Assembly: GCA_902785295.1 (NCBI GenBank)
Contig: CACZYK010000016.1
Coordinates: 1 to 64,000 of the forward strand
Reading direction: 5' to 3'
From: an uncultured Clostridium sp.
GTDB taxonomy: Bacteria > Bacillota > Clostridia > Clostridiales > Clostridiaceae
Length of the DNA: 64,000 bases
Below the pieces are notes generated by a model. The model was given only the letters and a program-made list of their open reading frames with translations, was not told the origin of the DNA and ran no database searches. This document shows positions 54,399-63,622 of this stretch, piece after piece. Within the stretch, counting starts at the first letter, position 1. The number at the start of each line of letters is the position of its first letter. The position numbers and the translations under genes are program-made.

Positions 54399-54428
54399 TT
54401 GATTATAATTTTTATTTTTGGATATAAT
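54399..54428 (+). promoter_or_regulatory. Candidate promoter of the ComEC-like hydrolase gene
   Basis: TTGATT (54399-54404), an 18-nt spacer and TATAAT (54423-54428) lie just upstream of the GAGGTG ribosome site. The resulting leader would be very short. Confidence 0.5.
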
Positions 54429-54450
54429 ATGAAAACAAGAGGTGGTTTTT

Positions 54451-55299
54451 TTGAAAAAAATATTTATTTTATTATTTATATGTTTTTCTGCTTTTATATT
54501 TTGTTGTTCTTCCTCTCATAATGCTCCTTTAAAAAATGCTATGGAAATTCATTATATAAATGTAGGTCAAGGAGATTCTATACTTATAAGAGTTAATGAT
54601 AAAAATATGCTTATAGATTCAGGTCCTAAAGACAATAAAAAAGACCTACTAAGCCACTTAAATTCTCTTAATATAAGTAATATAGACTACCTTATTGCAA
54701 CCCATCCCCATGAAGACCATATTGGAAATATGAATACTATTATTAAAAAATATAATGTAAATAAATTTTATTCACCAAAAGTATCTACTACTTCCAAATC
54801 CTTTGAATTAATGACAGAAGCCCTAAAAAATAAAAAAATGAAAATAAATATTATAAACACTAATACAACCTCTTTAAATTTAGGTAAAAATACTAAAATA
54901 ACTGTTCTTTCACCTTTAGAAGATGAAAATTTTGATAATCTAAACAACTATTCTCCTATGATTAAAATTGAATACGGAGAAACTTCTTTTTTATTTACAG
55001 GAGATTGTGAAAAAGAGGTTGAAGCTAATGTATTATCTCGAAATAAAAATTTACTTAAAGCTGATATATTAAAACTTGGTCATCATGGCTCCTCTACTTC
55101 AAGCAGTGAAGAGTTTTTATGTGCAGTAAATCCTTCAGCAGTAGTTATTACCTCTGGAAAAGATAATAGATTTGGGCATCCTCACTCTGAAACAATAAAT
55201 CTTTTAAAAAAACATAATATAAATTTTTATAATACCGCTACTGATAATACAATAATTCTTATTTCTGATGGTAAAACAATATTTAAAAAATCAACTTAA
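54451..55299 (+). CDS. Secreted metallo-beta-lactamase-fold hydrolase, ComEC C-terminal type
   Basis: A 282-residue protein. A hydrophobic N-terminus with two cysteines (FIFCC near residue 19) looks like a signal peptide or weak lipobox. The MBL domain has THPHEDHIGN (HxHxDH), FLFTGDCEKE, LGHHGSSTSSSEEFL and FGHPHSETI, the pattern of the DNA-processing ComEC C-terminus and its stand-alone relatives. It may degrade extracellular nucleic acid, but that is inference. TTG at 54451 is six bases after GAGGTG; GTG at 54442 lies inside that site. Confidence 0.85.
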   Translation: MKKIFILLFICFSAFIFCCSSSHNAPLKNAMEIHYINVGQGDSILIRVNDKNMLIDSGPKDNKKDLLSHLNSLNISNIDYLIATHPHEDHIGNMNTIIKKYNVNKFYSPKVSTTSKSFELMTEALKNKKMKINIINTNTTSLNLGKNTKITVLSPLEDENFDNLNNYSPMIKIEYGETSFLFTGDCEKEVEANVLSRNKNLLKADILKLGHHGSSTSSSEEFLCAVNPSAVVITSGKDNRFGHPHSETINLLKKHNINFYNTATDNTIILISDGKTIFKKST

Positions 55300-55302
55300 T
55301 GT

Positions 55303-56091
55303 TTAATTATTATCATTAATATTTTCATAAGAAACTTCAAAATCTTTCTCTAAGTTTTTTGTATCCTCCTCTATATTGTCAAATTGATTTATTTCAGTAT
55401 CTTCTTCTATATCCTCAATGGACTTTATTTCACATAATTCTTCTTCATAATCAATATACTTATTCCAATTCATATATATATGAAAAAGATTAACCACATC
55501 TTGCTCATTATATAATAATATTTTTTCAATTTTATCTTCTGGCATTCTTTTAATATAATCTTTATCCTTCATAATCTTATGAAAGGTTTTTGCTAAATTA
55601 GAACCACTTATAACTTCACTTTCTCTTATTATATCAAATTGCTTTTCTAAATTTTTTAAACCTATAGATTTTTTTCTTTTTTTCTCATATTCTTTTTGAA
55701 TATCTATAGATTCGTAATTTTCTTCAAAATTATAGTTTATTTTATATTTTTCAAATAGATAATTAATTACAGTAAAATCATTGTTACCAGAAAATGTTAC
55801 TATAGCTTTTTTTCCTTTGTTTTTCATATCTACAAAGTAATTCTTAGATAGGTGAAGAATATCTATAGATTCATATCTATTCTCTATCATATACTGAGTA
55901 ACTTTCAAAGCTGATTTTTTTTTATCAAATTCACAAGCACCAAAAACTCCTATACATTTAGGTTTTTTATATACATAATGTTCTAAATCAAAAAATATTA
56001 AATCCTCTGGTAAATATTCAATTCCATCTTCATTAATCATAAATTCATTATTTACATTCTTTACTTTTATGGTATTTTCTCTTATTATCAC
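55303..56091 (-). CDS. YprB-like RNase H-fold (DnaQ-like) exonuclease domain protein
   Basis: A 262-residue soluble protein. LIFFDLEHYVYKK near residues 31-43 gives the D-x-E motif, TFSGNNDFTVINYLFEK the second motif region, and LLYNEQDVVNLFHIYMNW the YN-x2-D-V motif of the YprB RNase H-like family (COG3359). The last 50 residues are acidic and repetitive. The natural substrate of the family is not settled. The start is GTG at 56091. It converges with the MBL gene, three bases apart. Confidence 0.75.
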   Translation of the reverse strand: MIIRENTIKVKNVNNEFMINEDGIEYLPEDLIFFDLEHYVYKKPKCIGVFGACEFDKKKSALKVTQYMIENRYESIDILHLSKNYFVDMKNKGKKAIVTFSGNNDFTVINYLFEKYKINYNFEENYESIDIQKEYEKKRKKSIGLKNLEKQFDIIRESEVISGSNLAKTFHKIMKDKDYIKRMPEDKIEKILLYNEQDVVNLFHIYMNWNKYIDYEEELCEIKSIEDIEEDTEINQFDNIEEDTKNLEKDFEVSYENINDNN

Positions 56092-56222
56092 TGTACCACT
56101 CTTTTCCTATCTAATTTGTAAATTCTATTTTATTTCATATAAACATAACAACAATAATTTAAATTATTATATCAAATTACCTATTCAAAAACAATAAAGC
56201 TAATTTAACAGTTTCTTAAGTG

Positions 56223-57413
56223 TTATTTATCCTCTTTTTCATCTCCTTTTAATGTATCTTTATTATATTTTTCCTTATCTTCAATATTATCTATTCTTTC
56301 CAATATACCTTCATTTCTATCTAAGAATTTTTTTTCTTTTTTCTTATAAATGTTTGTTATTGTTGCCATTGTTGGAGATGCTAAAAGCATTCCAATAACT
56401 CCAAAAAATCCTCCTAAAACAATTATTCCAAAAATTACAGAAACAGGATTTAGGCTTAGTTTTTTTCCTACAACTTTAGCTTCTAAATACCATGCATCAA
56501 ACTGTTGAAGAGCTAAAAGATAGATAAATGTAATTAATGCTATTTTCCATGATACAAATATTCCAAAAAATACTCCTACTATCTCCCCTACTAAAGGTCC
56601 AAAGTAAGGAATCATATTAGTTATTCCTACAATTATTGCTATTAAATAAGGGTATGGAGCTTTAATTACCATAAGACCTATAAATGCTAACAACCCTATT
56701 ATAAGAGAATCCACAGCTTTAGCTCCAACATATCTTCCAATGTTTTTATGATATTCCCTTGCTAGATTAATTATTCTCAAAGCCCATTTTTCTTTAAATA
56801 TCATACAAATAACTATTTTTCCTTTTTCTATAAAAGTCTCCTTAAAAATTAAGACATATATAGAAATTAAAATTCCAAAAACTATTTTTAACAAATTAGT
56901 TGCTATGTTAAATATAGATGTTAAAGAGCCTTCCAACATTCCACTAACAATACTTCCAACATTACTAGGAATACTAGATAAATAACTTGCAAGACCTATA
57001 TCATTAATAGCTTCCTTTATTCTTGGATTATTATATGCTTTTGTTATCCAACCTTGAACTTTTGTTACATAGCTTGGGATTTCATCAATCATTGAACCAA
57101 TACTATCTACTAAAGTAGGGATTAAAAATACCATACATATTGTTAACAAGCCTAATATTATAAGATAAGTACATAAAACAGATATTCCTCTGCTTAGCTT
57201 AAGTTTTTTCTCAAAGATTTTCATTATAGGATTTAATATATATGCAAATACTAAAGCATAAATAAATGGAGCAATTATGGATAGTAAATTACTAAAAAAA
57301 TCAAAGAAAATTTTATAGTTATCTATTAACTTATATCCTATAATACCTATAAGTGCAAATATCAAAATATCTCTATACTTAATATTCCTATCAAAAAACA
57401 CCTTTTTCACCAC
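56223..57413 (-). CDS. AI-2E family transporter (PerM/YtvI-like)
   Basis: A 396-residue polytopic protein with about eight helices and a charged C-terminal tail. VFAYILNPIMKIFEKKLKLS, KAPYPYLIAIIVGITNMIPY with FGPLVGE, and LSLNPVSVIFGIIVLGGFFG are family signatures. Members export autoinducer-2, act as Na+/H+ antiporters or are uncharacterised. The start is uncertain: GTG codons at 57413, 57410 and 57401 compete near AAGGTGG. Confidence 0.88.
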   Translation of the reverse strand: MVKKVFFDRNIKYRDILIFALIGIIGYKLIDNYKIFFDFFSNLLSIIAPFIYALVFAYILNPIMKIFEKKLKLSRGISVLCTYLIILGLLTICMVFLIPTLVDSIGSMIDEIPSYVTKVQGWITKAYNNPRIKEAINDIGLASYLSSIPSNVGSIVSGMLEGSLTSIFNIATNLLKIVFGILISIYVLIFKETFIEKGKIVICMIFKEKWALRIINLAREYHKNIGRYVGAKAVDSLIIGLLAFIGLMVIKAPYPYLIAIIVGITNMIPYFGPLVGEIVGVFFGIFVSWKIALITFIYLLALQQFDAWYLEAKVVGKKLSLNPVSVIFGIIVLGGFFGVIGMLLASPTMATITNIYKKKEKKFLDRNEGILERIDNIEDKEKYNKDTLKGDEKEDK

Positions 57414-57428
57414 CTTATATATAATTAT

Positions 57429-57488
57429 AAAATATGTCCTTATTACTCTAGAAGGTTCATATCTTTCTTTATAATAAGGACATATTTT
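57429..57488 (-). terminator. Terminator of argS
   Basis: Perfect 17-nt arms AAAATATGTCCTTATTA (57429-57445) and complement (57472-57488) with a 26-nt loop, about 20 bases past the argS stop. It lies directly upstream of the AI-2E family gene, leaving little room for a separate promoter for that gene except within the loop or by read-through. Confidence 0.75.
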
Positions 57489-57510
57489 TCTTTTATAAAA
57501 CTCTTAATAG

Positions 57511-59199
57511 TTACATTTTTTCTACTACATCTATACCTAATAATGCTAAACCATTTTTAATAACTTGACTACTTGCTTCTACAAGTTTTAATCTTGTTGC
57601 CTTTAAAACTTCATCCTCTAAATTTAATACTGAATGTGCATTATAGAATCTATTAAATGCTTTTGCTACTTCTATAACATATCTAGTTACTATAGATGGC
57701 TCTAATTTATCTAATGCAAGAAGTATATTTTTATTAAAACTTTCTAATGTTTTTACAAGTTCAAATTCTTCTTTAGAGTTTAATTTGCTGTAATCTATTT
57801 GAGCATTAACATCTTCTGCTCTTCTAAGTATACTCTTAGCTCTTGCATAAGCATATTGTACATACGGACCTGTTTCTCCTTCTGTTGATAAAATTTCATT
57901 CCAATCAAATACAATATCTTTTTCTCTTGAGTTCTTTAGGTAAGTAAATATTACAGCACCTACTCCTATTTTTTTAGCAACATCTTCTTTATCTTCTATG
58001 CTATCATTATCTTTAATAATCTCTGCTGTTTTTGAAATTGATTGATTTAATAAATCATCTAATAATACAATTTCTCCATTTCTTGTAGATAATTTTCTAT
58101 CTGCAAACTTAACAAGACCAAAGCCTACATGAACGCAATCCTTTGCCCATTCATTTCCTGCAAGCTCTAAAACCTTAAATACTTGCTTAAAGTGTAAAGC
58201 TTGTGGAGTTCCAACTACATAAATACTCTTATAAAAATCATAAGTTTTCTTTCTGTATAAAGCTGCTGCTAAGTCTCTTGTAGCATATATTGATGCTCCA
58301 TCTCCCTTTAATATTATACAAGGAGGCATATTATATTCTTCAAGCATTACAACTTGAGCACCATTACTTTCAACAAGTAAGTTCTTTTCCTTAAGCATAT
58401 CTATAACAGCATCCATTTTATCATTATAGAAAGCTTCTCCTGCTAATGAATCAAATTTCACTCCTAAAATATCATAAACTCTTTGGAATTCTTTTAAACT
58501 TAAATCTCTAAATCTCTTCCATAAAGCATGAGCTTCTTCATCACCACTTTCAAGTGCTTTAAAATATGCTCTTCCTTCATCTTCTAGTGAAGGATCCTTT
58601 TCTGCTTCTTTATGGAATTTTACATATATTCTTAAAAGCTCATCAATAGGATTTTTTTCTAAAGCCTCTTCATCAACCCATCTTTTATAAGCAGATATAA
58701 GCTTACCAAACTGTGTTCCCCAGTCTCCTAGGTGATTTATACCAACAGTGTTGTATCCTTCTGCTTTAAACATTTTATATAATGCATTTCCTATTGCTGT
58801 TGTAAATAAATGTCCTACATGGAATGGCTTTGCTATATTAGGTGAAGAATATTCAACACATACTGTTTTTCCTTCTCCAATATTTGATTTTCCATAATCA
58901 TCTTTTTCATTTAGAATTTTTTCTATTGTATTTTTTGAAAACTCACCCTTATCAACAAAGAAATTTATATAAGGTCCGAGGTTTTCAATTTTTTCAAACC
59001 CTTCAGAACTTAATTGATTTTTTAATTCTTCTGCTATCATATTTGGTGCTTTTCTCATAACTTTTGATAATTGAAAGCATGGAAAAGCATAATCTCCCAT
59101 TTCAGGTCTTGGTGGTATTTCGATAAGTTGTTCTATTTTTTCTACTTCTAAATCAACTTTTGAATTTATTAATTCTGCAATTTTCTTTTTATAATCCAT
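57511..59199 (-). CDS. argS: Arginyl-tRNA synthetase
   Basis: A class I synthetase of 562 aa. The HIGH motif is in [20 protein letters not shown] near residue 130. The ArgRS-type replacement for KMSKS is [12 protein letters not shown] near residue 370. The N-terminal ArgS-specific domain (residues 1-95) and the C-terminal DALR anticodon-binding domain (from about 440) are present. It lies 28 nt downstream of trmB. Confidence 0.97.
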   Translation of the reverse strand: MDYKKKIAELINSKVDLEVEKIEQLIEIPPRPEMGDYAFPCFQLSKVMRKAPNMIAEELKNQLSSEGFEKIENLGPYINFFVDKGEFSKNTIEKILNEKDDYGKSNIGEGKTVCVEYSSPNIAKPFHVGHLFTTAIGNALYKMFKAEGYNTVGINHLGDWGTQFGKLISAYKRWVDEEALEKNPIDELLRIYVKFHKEAEKDPSLEDEGRAYFKALESGDEEAHALWKRFRDLSLKEFQRVYDILGVKFDSLAGEAFYNDKMDAVIDMLKEKNLLVESNGAQVVMLEEYNMPPCIILKGDGASIYATRDLAAALYRKKTYDFYKSIYVVGTPQALHFKQVFKVLELAGNEWAKDCVHVGFGLVKFADRKLSTRNGEIVLLDDLLNQSISKTAEIIKDNDSIEDKEDVAKKIGVGAVIFTYLKNSREKDIVFDWNEILSTEGETGPYVQYAYARAKSILRRAEDVNAQIDYSKLNSKEEFELVKTLESFNKNILLALDKLEPSIVTRYVIEVAKAFNRFYNAHSVLNLEDEVLKATRLKLVEASSQVIKNGLALLGIDVVEKM

Positions 59200-59227
59200 T
59201 TTATCCTCCTTAAATATAAATAATAAT

Positions 59228-59863
59228 TTACTTTAATGTTGCTATTAAAAACATTATTTTCATTCCTAAACCTGTAAACTTAGTTTCATATTCAGTCATT
59301 AAATTTTCTTTAAAATCCGAATTATGTAAATCATATGTAATAAAATCAATACTAAAACCACATTCTTTAAAATATTCTTGTGAATCATTAAACAGGTCTG
59401 TATCATCTGTTTTAAACCATATTTGAGAGCCTTTTTTTAAGAATTTTTTATATTCTGTTAAAAATCTTGTGTGAGTTAATCTTCTTTTATTGTGTCTATC
59501 CTTTGGCCATGGATTACAGAAGTTTATATATATCTTTTCTATTTCATTTTTTTCAAAAACCTCTGATATAAAAGAAATATTTAAAGCTGTTATTCTAACA
59601 TTTTCAAGTTCAGCTTCTTCAATTTTTCTTTTTGCAAATATTAATACTTCATCTTTTAAATCTACAGAAACATAATTTATATTTGGATTTAAGGCTGCCT
59701 TCTGCACCATAAACCCTCCTCTTCCACAACCTAGTTCAAGATGGATAGGATTATTATTCCCAAATTCTTCCTTCCATCTTCCTTTAAGCTCTCTTGGATT
59801 CTTTATAAAAAGATGGCTTTCTTCAAGTTCTGGTCTTGCATACCATTTTTTTCTTAATCTCAT
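59228..59863 (-). CDS. trmB: tRNA (guanine-46-N7)-methyltransferase TrmB
   Basis: Forms m7G46 in tRNA variable loops using [18 protein letters not shown] is the SAM loop near residue 42; [20 protein letters not shown] is the family signature, followed by [14 protein letters not shown] and [14 protein letters not shown] at 59863 is chosen because AAGGAGG lies six bases upstream; ATG at 59869 directly abuts the ribosome site. Predicted 211 aa. It precedes argS and may share its transcript. Confidence 0.95.
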   Translation of the reverse strand: MRLRKKWYARPELEESHLFIKNPRELKGRWKEEFGNNNPIHLELGCGRGGFMVQKAALNPNINYVSVDLKDEVLIFAKRKIEEAELENVRITALNISFISEVFEKNEIEKIYINFCNPWPKDRHNKRRLTHTRFLTEYKKFLKKGSQIWFKTDDTDLFNDSQEYFKECGFSIDFITYDLHNSDFKENLMTEYETKFTGLGMKIMFLIATLK

Positions 59864-59900
59864 TGTCATCCTCCTTATGTTAGTAAAAATATTATATCAC

Positions 59901-59940
59901 AAAATAAGGTTATCTCCATAAGAAGACAACCTTTTATTTT
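59901..59940 (-). terminator. Terminator of the glycosidase/beta-propeller operon
   Basis: AAAATAAGGTTATCT pairs with AGACAACCTTTTATTTT with a 2-nt bulge and one mismatch. It lies directly past the stop at 59952 and has A-rich and T-rich flanks. Confidence 0.7.
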
Positions 59941-59951
59941 AGAAAATATAG

Positions 59952-61019
59952 TTATTTATTTGTACTTTTCAAATTTTTTATCTTTAAAACTGAATCTTTT
60001 AAGCTACACACTATTGAATCATTCATTGCAACAAATTTTCCTTCATACTCTACAACTTCATTTGTTGTTAAGTTAGTAACCTTTCCTTCAAGCTTATTAT
60101 TTACTAAGATATATCCTGAACCTGAATTATCTCCTTTAACTATGTATAAATCACTTATTTCTTTTGGTTCTGGTAAAGTTATCTTTTGCCATTCCTGAGT
60201 TGAAACCTTATCTTCTCCATAAATTATTTCAGTTACTTTATCTTCTACATTTTTTATTCCTGCAAATATAACTCCATTATTAGTTAAGCCTAATATTGTT
60301 GTTTTAGCTGGATTTTCAAAGTCAATAACTGACATTTGGTCATTGCTGTATCTATAATATTGTTCTTTAATTCTATCTTCATAAATTAATGCATCTTTAG
60401 CATAAAATACATTAATGCATCCTAATGAAGCAACCTTATTACTTAATTTCTCAATGTTATCGTTAATATCAATTCTATAAATAGTTGTATTATTTCCTCC
60501 TCTACTTACAGGAACATAAGTAACAGAAGATTTTGTAGAGTTTGCTATATTTTCAACTAACATTCCTTCTTTATAATTACATACTTCATGAACCTCTCTA
60601 GTTATATTAGATGAAGGATTGTGAGCTAATATATTAATAATTTCTTCTCCATATTCATTATATTTTCTTTCAGCTATAAGAAGTATATTTTTATCAGTTT
60701 GCCAATCATAACATAATACTGAAATATTTTTTTCATCAAATATACCATATGAAGCTTTTCCTGTAGAAGTATTTATAACTTTTAATTTTCCATTAGACAT
60801 ATATGCTACGAATTTTCCATCATAAGAAAGTTCAAAGTTTTCTGCTTCATCAGGTATTTTAATTTCTGTAACCTTTTCAGGTTTTTCTTCTGGTTCTTCA
60901 TTTCTATATGTAATTTGTGTAGTTTCAACAAAAACTACCTTTTCAAAATATAATAAGACCATAGATTGTAACATTAGAGAAAGCATTGCCCATACTACAA
61001 ACCTTTTTAATATTTTCAT
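59952..61019 (-). CDS. Membrane-anchored beta-propeller-like protein, function unknown
   Basis: A 355-residue protein with one N-terminal membrane helix (about residues 8-28) and a large external part of short beta repeats, for example ENFELSYDGKFVAYMSNGKL, then LKVINTSTGKASYGIF. This pattern is like WD40/TolB-type propellers, but blade borders are unclear. It lies 14 nt downstream of a phosphodiester-glycosidase gene and shares its promoter, so both probably act at the cell surface. No catalytic motif is seen. Confidence 0.72.
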   Translation of the reverse strand: MKILKRFVVWAMLSLMLQSMVLLYFEKVVFVETTQITYRNEEPEEKPEKVTEIKIPDEAENFELSYDGKFVAYMSNGKLKVINTSTGKASYGIFDEKNISVLCYDWQTDKNILLIAERKYNEYGEEIINILAHNPSSNITREVHEVCNYKEGMLVENIANSTKSSVTYVPVSRGGNNTTIYRIDINDNIEKLSNKVASLGCINVFYAKDALIYEDRIKEQYYRYSNDQMSVIDFENPAKTTILGLTNNGVIFAGIKNVEDKVTEIIYGEDKVSTQEWQKITLPEPKEISDLYIVKGDNSGSGYILVNNKLEGKVTNLTTNEVVEYEGKFVAMNDSIVCSLKDSVLKIKNLKSTNK

Positions 61020-61033
61020 TCTTGTACCTCTTT

Positions 61034-62119
61034 CTACTTAACTATTATAGCTGTTGGAAGTGGTCTTTCTCCATATACATATGTTGGATTATTTATAACC
61101 TCTCCATTATAATACATAGTTGTTGATTTTCCACCATCTAGTGGTATTGCTATCATACATCCTAAGTCTATCATAACATCTTGTGCTTCTGATAATGTTG
61201 CTGCAAGCTTATTATTATACCTTGAATCTAATACTACTAAAACAATCTCTCCCTCAGCCTTTTGACCTATCAAAGTTCTTGATACCATACCATCTTCATC
61301 TATAACATTAAGCTTTTTACCACCTAATACCACAGGTGCCTTAAAGCTAACAGCTTCCTGAGTTCCTCTAGCAAGTAATTCTTCTGCACTATAATATCCT
61401 CCAAAAAGATATCCATTTTTATCTATAGCTGTTACATAGGAAGGTCCTCCATTTAAAGAATCAAAAATAACCTTACCACCACTTATTATTACTCCTAAAG
61501 GAGTTCCTCCATTTGCAGACCATTTTGAAGTATCTGCCTCATCAGTAAACGCACCTCCATTTACAGCTGCAACAGCATCATTATTTTGTGCAATTACTGA
61601 AGTTTCCTCTCCAACAGGATTAGGAGTATTAAGAGTAGATGTATATCCAATTTTTACTCTAGTAGGGTCATTTATTATTAATGCATACCCTGTGTAATTA
61701 TTACCATCAAAAGTTAGTTTTTCTATTCCTTCATCATTTAATTTTTTTATTTGTACTGAAGATGTGTCTATTTCATTTGGTATTTCTGTAGCCTCTCCTT
61801 TATTCTTATTACCAATTATTCCTTCTATTTGATTATCTGATAAGAATGAAGTTGCTAGCCATTGATAGTGCATAGAATTCATGGCTGTACCTACAAAAAT
61901 CTTCCTTGAATTTTCAAATGGTCCATAATACAATACAAATAAACCTGTTAATGCTGTAAAAACAAATTCAAATACTATAAACCCCAAAAATAGTTTTATG
62001 CTAAATTTTCTTTTTTTACTACTTTTATTATTTTTTTTACTACTACTTCTATTATTTTTTTTATTACTTTGAGCTCTATTATTGGCAGTTAAATTTTCTT
62101 TGTTGTTAATTTCTCCCAT
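61034..62119 (-). CDS. Membrane-anchored phosphodiester glycosidase (NAGPA-domain) protein
   Basis: A 361-residue type II membrane protein. A Ser/Asn/Lys-rich cytoplasmic N-terminus precedes a helix at about residues 40-63. The C-terminal domain (about residues 145-360) matches the NAGPA/COG4632 family: VAAVNGGAFTDEA, GGTPLGVIISGGKVIF, VLVVLDS-type strand and MIDLGCMIAIPLDGGKSTTM. Family members cleave phosphodiester-linked sugars or are linked to exopolysaccharide and teichoic-acid modification. The substrate here is unknown. ATG at 62119 follows GAGG by six bases. Confidence 0.88.
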   Translation of the reverse strand: MGEINNKENLTANNRAQSNKKNNRSSSKKNNKSSKKRKFSIKLFLGFIVFEFVFTALTGLFVLYYGPFENSRKIFVGTAMNSMHYQWLATSFLSDNQIEGIIGNKNKGEATEIPNEIDTSSVQIKKLNDEGIEKLTFDGNNYTGYALIINDPTRVKIGYTSTLNTPNPVGEETSVIAQNNDAVAAVNGGAFTDEADTSKWSANGGTPLGVIISGGKVIFDSLNGGPSYVTAIDKNGYLFGGYYSAEELLARGTQEAVSFKAPVVLGGKKLNVIDEDGMVSRTLIGQKAEGEIVLVVLDSRYNNKLAATLSEAQDVMIDLGCMIAIPLDGGKSTTMYYNGEVINNPTYVYGERPLPTAIIVK

Positions 62120-62174
62120 CATCTACCTCACATTTTTATATTAATAGAAGGATTTTTCCTAGTTAACTTTTTTT

Positions 62175-62203
62175 ATTATATAATTTATATATATTTATTT
62201 CAA
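62175..62203 (-). promoter_or_regulatory. Promoter of the glycosidase/beta-propeller operon
   Basis: On the minus strand TTGAAA (62198-62203), a 17-nt spacer and TATAAT (62175-62180) lie about 60 bp upstream of the glycosidase start. Confidence 0.75.
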
Positions 62204-62348
62204 GGAATGTGACATTATTTTAATTTTTTCTTTATAATTTTTTAAAGCTTTGTAATATTATATTTTACAATAAATTATATAATTTTGATAATTATATATA
62301 ATTTGATATAAGAAACAATTTTATAAAATTCCTTTTGTCTAGTTAGTA

Positions 62349-62377
62349 TTTACTTTTTAATTTTTAATTAGTATAAT
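62349..62377 (+). promoter_or_regulatory. Candidate promoter of the DUF1189 gene
   Basis: TTTACT (62349-62354), a 17-nt spacer and TATAAT (62372-62377) lie about 55 bp upstream of the gene start. Confidence 0.6.
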
Positions 62378-62431
62378 TTACTCATATATTTTATTACAGA
62401 TATATACAATTTATCTTAAGGAGGTTTTATT

Positions 62432-63214
62432 TTGGAAGAAAAGAAAATGGGGTTTTTTAAGAAATTTTTAAACAGCTTGTTTAATTTTAAAGCCTATAAC
62501 ACATTTTTATTATGTTCTCTTTTAAGCATTATAAATTGTTTTTTGCTTTTAACTGGTGTTAATTTTGAATTACCAAATCTAAAAGAAGCTATAAAAGAAA
62601 AAGTTCCTGAATTTGAATTTAAAAATGGTAAGCTTACTTTTGATGGGGATATGCCAATAATTATTAAAGATGAAGAATCAGATATGATAGTTTATATTGA
62701 TACAGAAAATCCTATTGATAATTCAGTTTTAGATAATTATTCTAATGCAGCTTTAATAACAAGTGACTCTATCACTCAAAAACAAGGTATACAGACCAGA
62801 ACTGTAAATTTAAGTCCCTTAACTGATATGAAATTGGACAAAGATACTCTTATAAAAAGTATACCAGATAAAATTCCAGTGATTATTGCAATTATATTTT
62901 ATATCTTCTTTGATTTATTCTATTTCTTAGGAAAACTTATAGGTGCTTTTATTATTTTAGGAATAGCAGGCACTATATTATCTAAAATTATGAAGAAGCC
63001 ACTTAAATACTCCGAATCATTTAGATTAGGATTATATTCTTTAACTGTTCCAATGTTAATTTCTACAATATGCTTTTTATTAACATTTGTAGGAATTATT
63101 ATTCCTTTCCCTGGCTATATTATCTATGGTATTGCAATTATTTATTTAGCACTTGGAATAAAATCTATTGATACTAATACAATAGAAAAGTTAGAAGAAT
63201 TTGACCAACTATAA
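62432..63214 (+). CDS. DUF1189-family membrane protein
   Basis: A 260-residue protein. An N-terminal helix (about residues 20-42) is followed by an external domain (about 45-145) and four C-terminal helices. KKFLNSLFNFKAYNTF at the start and RLGLYSLTVPMLISTI near residue 200 fit DUF1189. In B. subtilis the related YqgB/maltodextrin-associated proteins are poorly known, so no function is claimed. The start is TTG with AAGGAGG seven bases upstream. A dispersed hairpin element begins at its stop codon. Confidence 0.85.
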   Translation: MEEKKMGFFKKFLNSLFNFKAYNTFLLCSLLSIINCFLLLTGVNFELPNLKEAIKEKVPEFEFKNGKLTFDGDMPIIIKDEESDMIVYIDTENPIDNSVLDNYSNAALITSDSITQKQGIQTRTVNLSPLTDMKLDKDTLIKSIPDKIPVIIAIIFYIFFDLFYFLGKLIGAFIILGIAGTILSKIMKKPLKYSESFRLGLYSLTVPMLISTICFLLTFVGIIIPFPGYIIYGIAIIYLALGIKSIDTNTIEKLEEFDQL

Positions 63215-63215
63215 A

Positions 63216-63288
63216 AAAGTTTTAATTATTATTTTGCTTTTTCCGCCCTGCTAGCTCCAAGTCAACACAAAATAATAATTAAAACTTT
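63216..63288. repeat. Dispersed hairpin element, conserved-loop copy B (best preserved)
   Basis: Perfect 21-nt arms (63216-63236 and 63268-63288, AAAGTTTTAATTATTATTTTG and complement, written here as AAAGTTTTAATT then ATTATTTTG) enclose a 31-nt loop. The loop has CTTTTTCCGCCCTG then CTAGCTCCAAGTCAACA and differs little from the loop at 8,031. It starts two bases after the DUF1189 stop. On the minus strand the stem is followed by TTTTTT. Confidence 0.8.
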
Positions 63289-63299
63289 CTAACCAAATG

Positions 63300-63347
63300 A
63301 AAAGGCTATAAATCATAAATTTTAAAATAAATCATTTATAGCCTTTT
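63300..63347 (-). terminator. Terminator of the small unknown gene cluster
   Basis: AAAAGGCTATAAAT (63300-63313) and its complement (63334-63347) form the stem, with further pairing inside. The upstream arm overlaps the last codons and stop of the reading frame ending at 63332. Confidence 0.75.
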
Positions 63348-63622
63348 TCTTTTAAATTATTTATTTCTTCTTTTAAGTTTTCAATTTCTCTTGTAAGCTC
63401 TTCAATTTTAGCATTTATGTTAGTATTTAGATTATTATTTGTATTGTTTGTGGCTGTACTACCTCTGCCTCCACCATCTCCGCCATAAGGTCCTTCAGCT
63501 TGGGAAGCTGTATTAGCACCACAAAAAGGATTTGCTACATTTTTATATTTAGGATTATAATATCTTCCTGTTCCTGTTGAGCATTGAAGGTAAGCATTGC
63601 TTGACCTACAAGTTGAAACCAA
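63332..63622 (-). pseudogene. 3' part of a probably frameshifted small gene (coiled-coil end)
   Basis: The open frame from 63622 has only a TTG with a poor ribosome site, so it is unlikely to start on its own. It encodes GRYYNPKYKNVANPFCGANT, a Gly/Thr/Asn-rich linker, and a C-terminal coiled coil (KIEELTREIENLKEEINNLK). It overlaps the frame ending at 63535 in another phase. Adding one base near 63575 would join the two smoothly as FNAQQGTGRYYNP. I read it as the second half of one gene, broken or expressed by frameshifting. Function unknown. Confidence 0.6.

Larger units (their letters stand above)
62120..62431. other. Divergent intergenic region with two promoters
   Basis: The only stretch over 300 bp without a gene. 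It is extremely AT-rich and holds the promoters of the glycosidase operon (minus strand) and the DUF1189 gene (plus strand). I see no small ORF, riboswitch or strong hairpin between them. The central part (about 62,205-62,345) shows nothing I can interpret. Confidence 0.6.

Noticed and set aside
8023..63288. Dispersed hairpins as CRISPR repeats
   Set aside because: The copies are single, tens of kilobases apart, differ in length and arms, and have no regular spacers or cas genes.
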